DNA from: Xanthocytophaga flava
GTDB lineage: Bacteria > Bacteroidota > Bacteroidia > Cytophagales > 172606-1
NCBI GenBank assembly: GCA_030068525.1
Contig: JASJOS010000003.1
Location: forward strand, 372,001 to 436,000
Direction of reading: 5' to 3'
DNA length: 64,000 nt
Program-made: the position numbers and the translations under genes
Notes under the pieces: generated by a model
What the model was told of the DNA's origin: nothing
What the model saw: the letters and a program-made list of their open reading frames with translations, nothing else
Databases searched by the model: none
Part shown: positions 1 through 8,459 of the stretch, one piece after another
Layout of the letters: every line of letters starts with the position of its first letter
How positions within the stretch are numbered: the stretch's first letter is position 1

Positions 1-788
1 AGGTATTCCGATGGAAATATCTCTTCAACAGAGATTTCTTTCTCAAAGATGCCAAAAACAGTGGAGCCAGAACCTGACATAGTTGCATAGAGGGCGCCTT
101 TATCATAAAGTGTCTGTTTCACAGTTGCCAAGACAGGATAACGAGCAAAAACTCCGTTCTCAAAATCATTAACCAGTCTATCTTTCCAGGTACTTACTGG
201 TTGCGCAAGCACTTGTTTTAAAGGCATAAAAGGCTTTTGAGGCTTTATGCCTGCATATGCTTCTCCAGTAGATACATGAATAGCAGGATAGACTAATACT
301 ATATAATATCCTTTAAGGGATACCGAGATGTCTTCAAACTGATCACCTTTATCATAACAATAACGAGGATAATTTTGTATAAAAAAGGCGCAATCACTTC
401 CAATAGGTCTTATATAGTCTTCCATTTGTGAAGGACTAAGCTTCAGATCAAACTTTTCATTCAGCAGTTTAATCGTAAACGCAGCATCAGCTGACCCTCC
501 TCCTAATCCAGCACCTATTGGAATAACTTTGTGTAAGTGAATATGTACAGGTGGCAAATCAAAATCTTTTTTCAGCGCATTATAGGCTTTTATACATAAG
601 TTACTGTCTGGGTTACCCGGAATTGAGATACCGGAACTGGTAAAAGTTAGCTTGTCAAATTCTATGATTTCCAGTACATCCGTCCATCCGACAGAATAAA
701 AACAAGATTCAAGATTATGGTAGCCATCTGGTCTTTTCTCTGTAATATGAAGACCCAGGTTAATTTTAGCATTTGGAAAAGACAACAT
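1..788 (-). CDS. ispE: 4-diphosphocytidyl-2-C-methyl-D-erythritol kinase (3' end outside window)
   Basis: A GHMP-family kinase of the MEP (non-mevalonate) isoprenoid pathway. It phosphorylates CDP-methylerythritol using ATP in the cytosol. The reading frame starts at the ATG complementary to 786-788 (MLSFPNAKINLGLHI) and stays open to the left edge. The GHMP ATP-binding loop P-I-G-A-G-L-G-G-G-S-A-D-A-A begins near residue 90, and the C-terminal GHMP motif M-S-G-S-G-S-T-V-F is near residue 240. About 262 codons are visible against a usual 260-290, so only the extreme C-terminus is missing. It supplies precursors for the carotenoids implied by crtY and the crtA relative elsewhere in the window. 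It is transcribed divergently from the GH140-like gene. Confidence 0.93.
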   Translation of the reverse strand, partial: MLSFPNAKINLGLHITEKRPDGYHNLESCFYSVGWTDVLEIIEFDKLTFTSSGISIPGNPDSNLCIKAYNALKKDFDLPPVHIHLHKVIPIGAGLGGGSADAAFTIKLLNEKFDLKLSPSQMEDYIRPIGSDCAFFIQNYPRYCYDKGDQFEDISVSLKGYYIVLVYPAIHVSTGEAYAGIKPQKPFMPLKQVLAQPVSTWKDRLVNDFENGVFARYPVLATVKQTLYDKGALYATMSGSGSTVFGIFEKEISVEEIFPSEY

Positions 789-825
789 CAGATTATGGTA
801 TATGCCTAACTGGCAAGAAAAATGG

Positions 826-840
826 TATCTTAGTAAGATA
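826..840. promoter_or_regulatory. palindrome in the ispE / GH140 divergent intergenic region
   Basis: TATCTTA-G-TAAGATA is a perfect 7-bp inverted repeat with a single central base. It lies between two divergent starts (788 and 910). The size and symmetry fit a dimeric repressor or activator site; the regulator is unknown. A chance AT-rich palindrome cannot be excluded. Confidence 0.35.
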
Positions 841-909
841 GTAAATAATTCATACAAAGAACTAAAATATGGATTGAGGAAACAAATGCTATAAAAAAAT
901 GGTAAATTT

Positions 910-2337
910 ATGTCAATTGCATTCTTTCCTCAAACAAATCCTATTCTTTCATACCATTTTGAGCCAATCCGTCCTGGTCTTGCTTTTAGTAATCACTTCT
1001 TAGTAAATATGTCATTTTCAGAAAAATCCAAACGTTTAAAAGTTAGTACAAACAAACGTTTTTTGACTTATGATAATGGTGAGCCATTTTTTTATCTTGG
1101 GGACACCGCATGGGAACTGTTTCACAGATTAACCAGATATGAAGCAGATGTGTATCTGGAAGATCGGGCCAGTAAAGGTTTCACAGTTATACAGGCAGTT
1201 ACTTTAGCAGAATTGGAGGGACTTACTGTACCAAACCCTTATGGAGAGTTACCATTGATTAATAATGATCCTACAAAAGTCAATGAGAAATATTTCGAGC
1301 ATGTTGACTATGTAATACAAAAGGCAGGCTCTCTTGGTTTGTTTACAGGGCTGTTACCTACTTGGGGAGACAAATGGAATAAAAAATGGGGTGCAGGACC
1401 TGAAATATTTACAGTTGATAATGCCCGAATATATGGAACATGGATTGCCAATCGCTATAAAGAGTATCCAATTATATGGATACTTGGGGGAGATCGTCCT
1501 ATAGAGACTGAAAATCATAAAGAAGTTATTTGTGCAATGGCAGAAGGAATTCGCAATGTGGTAGGAAATACACAACTGATAACCTTTCATCCTATGGGAG
1601 ATCACACGTCTTCTGAAGTGTTTCATAATGATCTGTGGCTGGACTTTAATATGTTTCAGTCCGGACATGTGGCCAGAGATCTTCCTAATTACAAGTTTAC
1701 TCTAACTGATTACCACAAAACACCTACAAAGCCTGTCCTGGATGGGGAACCTCGCTATGAAGATCACCCTGTGAACTGGCGGATAGAGAATGGATATTTC
1801 GATGACTTCGATGTCCGGCAGGCAGCCTATTGGTCTATGTTATCAGGTGCAGGTGGACATACTTATGGGAACCACAATATCTGGCAATTCTGGCAAAAAG
1901 ATCGCAAACCTATATCTGAGGCACATACTCCATGGAAAGCTGCTTTAAAACATCCAGGTGCAACCCAACTGGGATATATGCGTCAGTTATTTGAATCACG
2001 TCCCTGGCAATTACTAGTACCAGACCAGACAATCGTTAGTCTACCTGCTTCACAAATTGACAATGTAAAAGCCGCCCTGGCTTCTGATAGAAGTTTTGCT
2101 TTTGTGTATGTTCCGAATGGTGCAGCCTTTACAATAAATATGAGCAGATTTTCAAGCCACCAACTAATTGCCTGGTGGTATAATTCAAAGACAGGAATTG
2201 CGACTTTCATTGGAAAAATCGCTAGTCAGAATTATAAAACGTTCAAAGCACCAGGAGAGTCATTCAGAGGCAATGACTGGTTATTGATAATAGACGATTA
2301 CACCCAAGATTTTGGAGTACCAGGTATAAAAATATGA
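910..2337 (+). CDS. GH140-like glycoside hydrolase (DUF4038, apiosidase-like) without a signal peptide
   Basis: The protein matches the DUF4038/GH140 pattern: F-F-Y-L-G-D-T-A-W-E-L-F-H-R-L at the first TIM-barrel strand, then W-I-L-G-G-D-R-P and L-D-G-E-P-R-Y-E. In characterised GH140 apiosidases an Asp and a Glu in equivalent motifs are catalytic; here they would be D195 and E280. A C-terminal beta domain follows (about residues 370-470). The N-terminus has no signal sequence, which is unusual because Bacteroidota relatives are mostly exported. The first 33 residues do not look like the family, so the ATG at 1009 (MSFSEKSKRLKV) is an equally plausible start. The substrate is inferred to be an apiose-containing or related plant side chain. 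No SusC/SusD pair is nearby. Confidence 0.8.
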   Translation: MSIAFFPQTNPILSYHFEPIRPGLAFSNHFLVNMSFSEKSKRLKVSTNKRFLTYDNGEPFFYLGDTAWELFHRLTRYEADVYLEDRASKGFTVIQAVTLAELEGLTVPNPYGELPLINNDPTKVNEKYFEHVDYVIQKAGSLGLFTGLLPTWGDKWNKKWGAGPEIFTVDNARIYGTWIANRYKEYPIIWILGGDRPIETENHKEVICAMAEGIRNVVGNTQLITFHPMGDHTSSEVFHNDLWLDFNMFQSGHVARDLPNYKFTLTDYHKTPTKPVLDGEPRYEDHPVNWRIENGYFDDFDVRQAAYWSMLSGAGGHTYGNHNIWQFWQKDRKPISEAHTPWKAALKHPGATQLGYMRQLFESRPWQLLVPDQTIVSLPASQIDNVKAALASDRSFAFVYVPNGAAFTINMSRFSSHQLIAWWYNSKTGIATFIGKIASQNYKTFKAPGESFRGNDWLLIIDDYTQDFGVPGIKI

Positions 2338-2702
2338 TCATAAGAAGCTGAATAACCACAATCATTTATGTAGTTTTAGATTCAAAGCAAGAGCAATGTA
2401 AGATTTCAAAGATTTTTCACTTTTTGCACTAAAAGTGTTTACCTAAACGAGCTTCAGTATATTAATTAGTGGCATTCCTTACAGTTAATTTTCAAGCATT
2501 TAATAATAAATTAATATAAGATCTTATTTTCACATAAGTAATTTTACTATGTTAAAAATGCAAATTCACTAGATAGTGAAAATGCACCATTCCCAACTAA
2601 TATTTATAACATAGCCTCTCTTAAATAAACGAATAGATTTACTCTTGATAAGTTACTGATTTGTGTAATCATACCCCGGTCTAACGCTCTTAAACTTTGA
2701 TT
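2338..2702. other. intergenic region upstream of the A-T-TE enzyme
   Basis: This is an AT-rich, non-coding stretch of 365 bases. It holds a stem CACTTTT/AAAAGTG (2418-2437) followed by a short T-rich stretch, which may weakly end the GH140 transcript. It also holds a tighter palindrome at 2565-2580, listed separately. I see no convincing TAnnTTTG promoter or small gene. Confidence 0.5.
2565..2580. promoter_or_regulatory. 16-bp operator-like palindrome
   Basis: TTCACTA-GA-TAGTGAA is a perfect inverted repeat with 7-bp arms and a 2-bp centre. It sits about 120 bp before the start of the A-T-TE gene. Its dyad symmetry is typical of a homodimeric regulator site. The adjoining bases AAAATGCA and AAATGCAC flank it as a direct repeat. 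Function is inferred from position only. Confidence 0.4.
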
Positions 2703-5450
2703 ATGAAACCCGAAACCATTACTACAGCGCTATCTGTAGAAAATCTGCTAAAGCATCAAGCGAATCATCAACCTAACAAAGTTTTTTTATTTGCACGTAA
2801 TCGAGAGTCACTTACATATCAGCAAGCCTACCTCCATTCCAAAAAAGCAGCTGACGTTTTATATTCCTTAGGAATCCATCACAATGATCGCATTGCCATG
2901 ATTATGCCCACTACACCAGAAACCAAAGTGGCATTTTTGGCATTAACAATGGTAGCAACTTGCGCTCCAATGAATCCAACTTACAGGCATTCAGAGTTTG
3001 AGTTCTTTTTTACAGACCTTAATATAAAGGCGTTATTTACCTATGAAGGCTTTGATACTATAGCCCGTCAGGTAGCACAGGAAAAAAATATCCCTGTTAT
3101 TGAGATTAAAGCTAACCCAGATGCGCCTGCAGGTGCATTTGACTTCGTAAATATTGATTGGGTTACAGAAGAAGCACCTTATGCAGGTTTGGAAGATGTG
3201 GCTATGGTACTCCATACATCTGGTACTACTTCTCGTCCTAAGATCGTACCATTAACACATCGGAATATTTATCTGGCGGGATGGAATACAACACAAACAC
3301 TGGAGCTTACCGCGGAGGACAGATCCTTGAACGTCTTACCATTATTTCATGTACATGGACTAATCGGAGTTTTGTTCACCACGTTGGTACATGGCGGTAC
3401 TATTATCTGTACAAATGGATTTGAGGTTGATACATTCTTTGAGTATCTACGAGATACATATCCAACCTGGTATACAGCAGGACCAACAGTACACCAAGCC
3501 ATACTGGAAAGAGCTAACCTCTATCCAGACATCGTTAAAAATCACACATTAAAATTTATCCGCTCGGCTTCTGCAAGTCTAAGTCCAAGTGTTTTAAATG
3601 CGATAGAAAGTACGTTTAAAGTTCCATTGATTGAGTCATATGGACTATCAGAAGCTTCACACATTCTCTCTAACCCTATGCCTCCGCGGGCTCGTAAAAC
3701 AGGGTCTGTTGGAGTTCCAGCCGGGACAGAAGTAGCTATTATGGATGAAAATGGAAATTTTCTAGCTGCAGGACAACCCGGAGAAATTGTGGCAAAAGGA
3801 CTAAATGTGACCAAAGGCTATGCTGATAACCCTGAGGCAAATGCATCTGCATTTATTAATGGTTGGTTTAGAACTGGAGATCAGGGATATTTTGATGAAG
3901 ATGGTTATTTCTTCATTACAGGCCGTATAAAAGAAATTATCAACAGAGCAGGCGAGAAAGTGTCACCCAGAGAACTAGATGATTTATTGATAACACATGG
4001 AAGTGTGGCAGAGGTAGCAGCATTTGCAATACCTCATGAATTATTGGGAGAGGATGTTGCTGTAGCTATTGTAAAAAGAGAGGGCAGTATACTAACAGCT
4101 ATGGATGTAAAGGCATTTGTTGCCCAACATTTTGCTCATTACAAGGTACCTGGACGGGTTATTTTTGTTGATCAGATACCTAAAGGTCCTACAGGCAAAG
4201 TTCAGCGACGCTTGTTACCTTCACTGTTGGGATTACTGGATGCTGATGGTAAAATAATACCTCCAACAGCAGAAGAACTGACTACTCATGAAGGTAATCA
4301 TGTAGAACCCAAAACCTTTCTTGGGTATGTAATTCGGGAAATCTGGAAAAGTGTATTGAAGCTGGAGCACATTAGCATTCATGATAACTTCTTTATGATA
4401 GGAGGTAATTCCCTGCTGGCGGCTCGTGTCATTGGAGAAATTGAGCGTCAAACAGGTAATCGCCTGCCTACCTCTATCTTATTCTCTCATCCAACTATCG
4501 CAGATCTGAAGAAGCTCATTTTCAATCAGAGTTTAAGTGATGCGTGGAAATGTCTTGTACCTGTTCGAAAAGAAGGTTCCAAAGTTCCCATCTATTGTAC
4601 ACATCCCAATTCCGGAGGAATTGAATATGTATATCGTTTAGCAGAATATCTGGACCCTGATCAGCCAGTATATGGCTTACAGGCAGTAGGGCTGGATGGA
4701 AAAACAGAGCCATTAAATTCAAATGAAGAAATGGCGGAATATTTTATTCAGCAGATATTAGAAGTACAACCCCAAGGACCATATAACCTTGCTGGATACT
4801 CTTCAGGAGGGTCTGTTGCTTATGCAATGGCTCAGATTCTAACCTCTCGTGGATATGAAGTAAATCAACTTTTTATGTTTGATACTTATCCGCCAGCCAG
4901 ATTTCCGTTTAATTCACGTGTACAATTGCCTTATCTGGCAAAGAATGCCCTTTTGTTCCTTACTAATCCATTAGATAGGACATATTATAAGGATACAAAC
5001 AAATGGAAGGTAATGCAGGAGGAAATAGGATCTTTTACACAGGAACTAAAAAAGAAGGTTGATTCAAAACTTAACAAACAACCAATTCCGGTAATGAAGG
5101 CCGAGCATATGAAATCTGACGAATTGAATGACAAACTGGTAGAAACAGAAGATAAGATACGTACAGCTTGTTATGTAGCACATTATAACTACCATATGCA
5201 ACCATATAAAGGAGATCTGGTGCTAGTTCGTTCATTGAATAATGAAACCCGTCTTCTAAAAAATGTAAGCTTTGGCTGGAATAAACTGGTAAAAGGAAAA
5301 CTCTCTATACATGATGTTCCTGCGGATCACTTTGATATCTTTCTCCATGACCACACAACAAAGATGACAGCGGAGATTGTGCAGAAATATCTCAATGAAA
5401 GTGTAAAAGACAAGGAGACGAGAAAAGAATATTCGAAACAAATGGCATAA
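2703..5450 (+). CDS. single-module adenylation-carrier-thioesterase enzyme (NRPS-like, A-T-TE)
   Basis: Three domains lie in order. An acyl/aryl-adenylating domain (about residues 10-500) has H-T-S-G-T-T-S-R-P-K, Y-G-L-S-E-A-S-H, G-W-F-R-T-G-D and P-K-G-P-T-G-K-V-Q-R with the conserved C-terminal lysine. A carrier domain has I-G-G-N-S-L, whose Ser (about 570) would carry phosphopantetheine. An alpha/beta-hydrolase thioesterase has G-Y-S-S-G (nucleophile about 700) and a late His (D-H-F, about 876). There is no condensation domain. The adenylation core resembles the oxalate/4-coumarate-CoA ligase branch more than amino-acid-activating domains. Such proteins activate an acid, tether it, and release or dimerise it. 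The frame can be extended 6 bases to a TTG, but the ATG at 2703 is preferred. No phosphopantetheinyl transferase or tailoring gene is adjacent. Confidence 0.85.
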   Translation: MKPETITTALSVENLLKHQANHQPNKVFLFARNRESLTYQQAYLHSKKAADVLYSLGIHHNDRIAMIMPTTPETKVAFLALTMVATCAPMNPTYRHSEFEFFFTDLNIKALFTYEGFDTIARQVAQEKNIPVIEIKANPDAPAGAFDFVNIDWVTEEAPYAGLEDVAMVLHTSGTTSRPKIVPLTHRNIYLAGWNTTQTLELTAEDRSLNVLPLFHVHGLIGVLFTTLVHGGTIICTNGFEVDTFFEYLRDTYPTWYTAGPTVHQAILERANLYPDIVKNHTLKFIRSASASLSPSVLNAIESTFKVPLIESYGLSEASHILSNPMPPRARKTGSVGVPAGTEVAIMDENGNFLAAGQPGEIVAKGLNVTKGYADNPEANASAFINGWFRTGDQGYFDEDGYFFITGRIKEIINRAGEKVSPRELDDLLITHGSVAEVAAFAIPHELLGEDVAVAIVKREGSILTAMDVKAFVAQHFAHYKVPGRVIFVDQIPKGPTGKVQRRLLPSLLGLLDADGKIIPPTAEELTTHEGNHVEPKTFLGYVIREIWKSVLKLEHISIHDNFFMIGGNSLLAARVIGEIERQTGNRLPTSILFSHPTIADLKKLIFNQSLSDAWKCLVPVRKEGSKVPIYCTHPNSGGIEYVYRLAEYLDPDQPVYGLQAVGLDGKTEPLNSNEEMAEYFIQQILEVQPQGPYNLAGYSSGGSVAYAMAQILTSRGYEVNQLFMFDTYPPARFPFNSRVQLPYLAKNALLFLTNPLDRTYYKDTNKWKVMQEEIGSFTQELKKKVDSKLNKQPIPVMKAEHMKSDELNDKLVETEDKIRTACYVAHYNYHMQPYKGDLVLVRSLNNETRLLKNVSFGWNKLVKGKLSIHDVPADHFDIFLHDHTTKMTAEIVQKYLNESVKDKETRKEYSKQMA

Positions 5451-5484
5451 AACTGCTATCAACCAGAATGATTGGTTATAGGAA

Positions 5485-5518
5485 GGTCTGTCTTATAATA
5501 AGAGACAGATCTTTTTTT
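5485..5518 (+). terminator. intrinsic terminator after the A-T-TE gene
   Basis: Arms GGTCTGTCT (5485-5493) and AGACAGATC (5503-5511) pair with one G-T wobble and are followed by seven T. It lies 35 bp after the stop codon, so the gene is probably monocistronic. Confidence 0.85.
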
Positions 5519-5696
5519 ATACAAGCACCTTTCTACAAATCAAGTTTCATATAAGAATTATATGTGACTATCTACAATTTTTGCAGAATTATCTATTTTA
5601 GTCACTTTATATGTACATGAGAGTCTCTATTCATAGAAATTGGCATATACTTTGATCCAGTCTCTGTAAGAATCTACTGCAAAAATCTGATAAACT

Positions 5697-6485
5697 ATGA
5701 GACTCTTTATTACTACACTATGTATATTCTTCGTATCAGCTTATACTGCTTTTAGCCAAGCCAATGTAACCTTCGCTGCACCTTCCGGCTATAAATTGAA
5801 AGTTGTTATAAATAACCAAACGCTGGAAGATGAACAATATATCCGCTTTGTAAACCTAAATGCTGAAACCTATACTGCTCGTATTACTGCAACTATAAAT
5901 GGAGAAGTATACAATATGCAAAGCAACATCTCCTTACTCAACCAGAAAGAGACAAGTTACTTTATTATTGTTGTCAATAAAACGGCACAGATTCACTGGG
6001 CCAATGAGACAGAAATCATAACGAACCAACCCATATCCCGCAACCAAACCTATACAGACGAAGAGTTGAGTTCACATAATTTAGAACGGTATGGACAGCA
6101 AAGATATTCTCAGGAACCAAATTATAACCAACAGCCTTCGCAAAACGGTTATCCTCATCTAGGAACTATTGTTTGTGATTGTAATAACCCTTTCCCAGTT
6201 TTATCTCAACAAGAAGCGAATCGTTTAAAAGCAACTGTGCAACAAACTTCTTTTGATGAAGACAAACTTGCCCTTATACATACTGCCCTTATGCGATCCA
6301 ATATTATGTCGGTAGATGTGAGAGACTTGATGCGGTTATTAAGCTTTGACCAGAACCGATTAAAATTTGCCAAACGTGTATATGAACGTACTTGTGACAA
6401 ACAAAACTATTACATGGTATCTTCTGCATTTGATTTCTCATCTAATGCCCGTGAATTACAACGTTATCTGCAGATGTATCGATAG
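5697..6485 (+). CDS. secreted DUF4476-domain protein
   Basis: A 262-residue exported protein of unknown function. The N-terminal signal peptide (LFITTLCIFFVSAYTAFS, cut after Ala-Phe-Ser-Gln) is followed by a beta-rich domain (about 22-105). A Gln/Asn/Tyr-rich linker (about 115-150) comes next. The C-terminal helical DUF4476 domain (about 165-262) has the typical run from F-D-E-D-K-L through V-R-D-L-M-R-L-L-S-F-D to A-R-E-L. The family is common in Bacteroidota and has no assigned biochemical role. It stands alone between two terminators. A weak sigma-54-like sequence (TTGGCAT...TTTGA) lies 57 bp upstream but lacks the essential GC of the -12 box. Confidence 0.8.
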   Translation: MRLFITTLCIFFVSAYTAFSQANVTFAAPSGYKLKVVINNQTLEDEQYIRFVNLNAETYTARITATINGEVYNMQSNISLLNQKETSYFIIVVNKTAQIHWANETEIITNQPISRNQTYTDEELSSHNLERYGQQRYSQEPNYNQQPSQNGYPHLGTIVCDCNNPFPVLSQQEANRLKATVQQTSFDEDKLALIHTALMRSNIMSVDVRDLMRLLSFDQNRLKFAKRVYERTCDKQNYYMVSSAFDFSSNARELQRYLQMYR

Positions 6486-6504
6486 AGTACTATCCTATAG
6501 AAGA

Positions 6505-6548
6505 CATAAAGCCTGCTAGATGGCAGGCTTTATGATAAAGTATTTTTT
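6505..6548. terminator. terminator between convergent genes
   Basis: A perfect 12-bp stem (6505-6516 with 6523-6534, CATAAAGCCTGC/GCAGGCTTTATG) with a 6-base loop. An A/T-rich tail including ATTTTTTAT follows on the plus strand. It ends the DUF4476 transcript and may also block read-through from the opposing amidohydrolase. Confidence 0.85.
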
Positions 6549-6555
6549 ATATATC

Positions 6556-7842
6556 TTATTTTCCGTATTTCTCACTAAATCGTTTATATAATCGCTTTTG
6601 CTTATCATCCAGTACAATCTGGCGTCCCTGAATAAATGCCTGTGTTACATTATTAGTACGCATATCCAGTAAATCACCAGTAGAAACAACAATATTGGCA
6701 TCCTTTCCTGTTTCAAGAGTACCTGTACGAGTGTCTATCCCCAGAATTTTAGCATTGTTAAGTGTCACAATTTGTAGTGCTTCTTCTTTGGAAAGTCCAT
6801 GGCCGGCAGCCTGGCCAGCAATAAAAGGTACATTCCGGTAGTTGTAAGGTGTTTCTTCGTAAGCCAGCCCTACCAGAATACCTGCTTTGTGCAAGATAGC
6901 TGGTAATTTATAAGGCATATCTACATCCTCTTCTGTACGACCTGGCAAACGATGAAGGGAATTTAACAATACGGGTACATTATTCTCTTTCAAAAAATCG
7001 ATAATCAGGTATGCGTCATCTCCTCCTACTATTACATATTTCTTCACATTATGAGATTTGGCAAAGTTGACAGCCTCAACAATCTCTTTTGCATAATCAG
7101 TATGAATAAATAAGGTTTTTGTACCATCATACAATCCCTTCATAGCTTCCAATTTCAGATTTAGAGGACTTGGATTTTTAATCTGTGAGTAACCATAAGC
7201 ATCTTTAAATGTACGATCCAACTCACCCATAACTTCTCCACGTTTATCATTTTTTTTGACTGTGCCCGCTTCAAGTCGTCCTCCCATCGAAAACATAGCA
7301 GGCCAGGTCATCCAGATGCCATCGTCTTTACGATATGCAGCATCTTCCCAGTTCCAGGCATCCAACTGCACTACAGAAGATGTACCTGAGATCACCCCCC
7401 CTTCAGGTACTGTTTGAGCTATTAAAACTCCATTATCTCTTGTAACATAGATATGTTCAGAATCTGTATTATACGAAATCAAAGAACGTACATTTGGATT
7501 CAGCATTCCTGTTTCTACTTTGTCCTGAGTTGCTTTCACTGCACTAACTTCGTCAAGGCCGAGATTGGTATTGGGAGCTATCACTCCCGGATAAATATGT
7601 TTACCTGCTGCATCTATCACTTCTGCACTTCCAATACTTGTCTGTGCATTACCAACTGCTGTAATTTTCCCATTCTCAAACACAACAACTCCATTCTCCA
7701 CAACCTGACCATTGCCTATGTGTATAGTAGCTCCTTTCAAAGCAATAGCTTTAGATTGTGGTTTTGCAATAATAGGGGGCTGTGCCTGAAGAGATGCAGC
7801 ACACAGCAATCCAGAGCAAAGCAAAAGATAAATTTTCTTCAT
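6556..7842 (-). CDS. exported amidohydrolase-fold protein lacking the metal site (probable pseudoenzyme)
   Basis: 428 residues with a clear signal peptide (KKIYLLLCSGLLCAASLQAQ). The start (A-I-A-L-K-G-A-T-I-H) and end (T-G-T-L-E-T-G-K-D-A-N-I-V-V-S) match the composite beta-sandwich that frames imidazolonepropionase-like amidohydrolases. At the first barrel strand, where active members read D-x-H-x-H, this protein reads P-G-V-I-A-P-N-T-N (N91, N93). The later His and Asp metal ligands are also not recognisable (G-G-D-D-A-Y and Y-E-E-T-P occupy those places). It is therefore probably not a metal hydrolase. It is the last gene of a probable three-gene run (desaturase, macrodomain, this gene), 75 bp after the macrodomain stop. 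It pairs thematically with the 1020-residue homologue at 9425-12487. Confidence 0.8.
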   Translation of the reverse strand: MKKIYLLLCSGLLCAASLQAQPPIIAKPQSKAIALKGATIHIGNGQVVENGVVVFENGKITAVGNAQTSIGSAEVIDAAGKHIYPGVIAPNTNLGLDEVSAVKATQDKVETGMLNPNVRSLISYNTDSEHIYVTRDNGVLIAQTVPEGGVISGTSSVVQLDAWNWEDAAYRKDDGIWMTWPAMFSMGGRLEAGTVKKNDKRGEVMGELDRTFKDAYGYSQIKNPSPLNLKLEAMKGLYDGTKTLFIHTDYAKEIVEAVNFAKSHNVKKYVIVGGDDAYLIIDFLKENNVPVLLNSLHRLPGRTEEDVDMPYKLPAILHKAGILVGLAYEETPYNYRNVPFIAGQAAGHGLSKEEALQIVTLNNAKILGIDTRTGTLETGKDANIVVSTGDLLDMRTNNVTQAFIQGRQIVLDDKQKRLYKRFSEKYGK

Positions 7843-7917
7843 GATTGTATTGGTTTAAGTATGTTAGGGTAGGCAATTATGTATAATATTAGTTGACTGA
7901 CTATCTCGGACACAATC

Positions 7918-8433
7918 CTATTTTGATAATATCTTTTGATATATTTGATAATTTTCGTCGTCAAAACACACAAAGAACACTTGTTCCAAAGAACTTTCCT
8001 CTTCTCCAAACGCCCGTACGGCATGTATAGCTATTTCTGCCGCCTGTTGTTTGGGATAATGATAGATTCCTGTACTGATATTAGGAAATGCAATGCTTTT
8101 TAGAGTAAGTTCATTGGCAATACGTAGTGAGTTCAGATAACAACTTTGTAATAACTGGCTTTCTTTATTACTTCCACCATTCCATACAGGCCCTACCGTA
8201 TGAATAACATAGTTGGCTAGTAGATTACCTGCTGTTGTATATACTGCCTCTCCTGTAGCACAGCCGCCCTGACGATTCCGAATCTGAAGACACTCTTCCA
8301 GAATAGCTTTCCCTCCTTTTCTATGAATAGCCCCATCTACTCCACCACCTCCCAATAATGAACTGTTGGCAGCATTTACAATGACATCAACAGGTATTGT
8401 TGTAATATCACCTTTGAGAAGTTCGATAGTCAT
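7918..8433 (-). CDS. macrodomain protein (ADP-ribose / O-acetyl-ADP-ribose hydrolase type)
   Basis: A 171-residue stand-alone macrodomain of the YmdB/MacroD class. The ligand-binding signatures are [22 protein letters not shown] at the start, H-T-V-G-P-V-W in the middle, and [12 protein letters not shown] near the second loop. Family members bind ADP-ribose and often remove it from proteins, nucleic acids or O-acetyl-ADP-ribose in the cytosol. It starts 26 bp after the desaturase stop, so the two are probably co-transcribed. No ADP-ribosyltransferase or sirtuin is in the window, so the substrate cannot be told from context. Confidence 0.9.
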   Translation of the reverse strand: MTIELLKGDITTIPVDVIVNAANSSLLGGGGVDGAIHRKGGKAILEECLQIRNRQGGCATGEAVYTTAGNLLANYVIHTVGPVWNGGSNKESQLLQSCYLNSLRIANELTLKSIAFPNISTGIYHYPKQQAAEIAIHAVRAFGEEESSLEQVFFVCFDDENYQIYQKILSK

Positions 8434-8459
8434 ATAAAATCTAGAGTTGTTTAATCTGA

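Noticed and set aside
5640..5660. Sigma-54 promoter before the DUF4476 gene
   Set aside because: TTGGCAT-N4-TTTGA resembles a -24/-12 site, but the invariant GC of the -12 element is missing.
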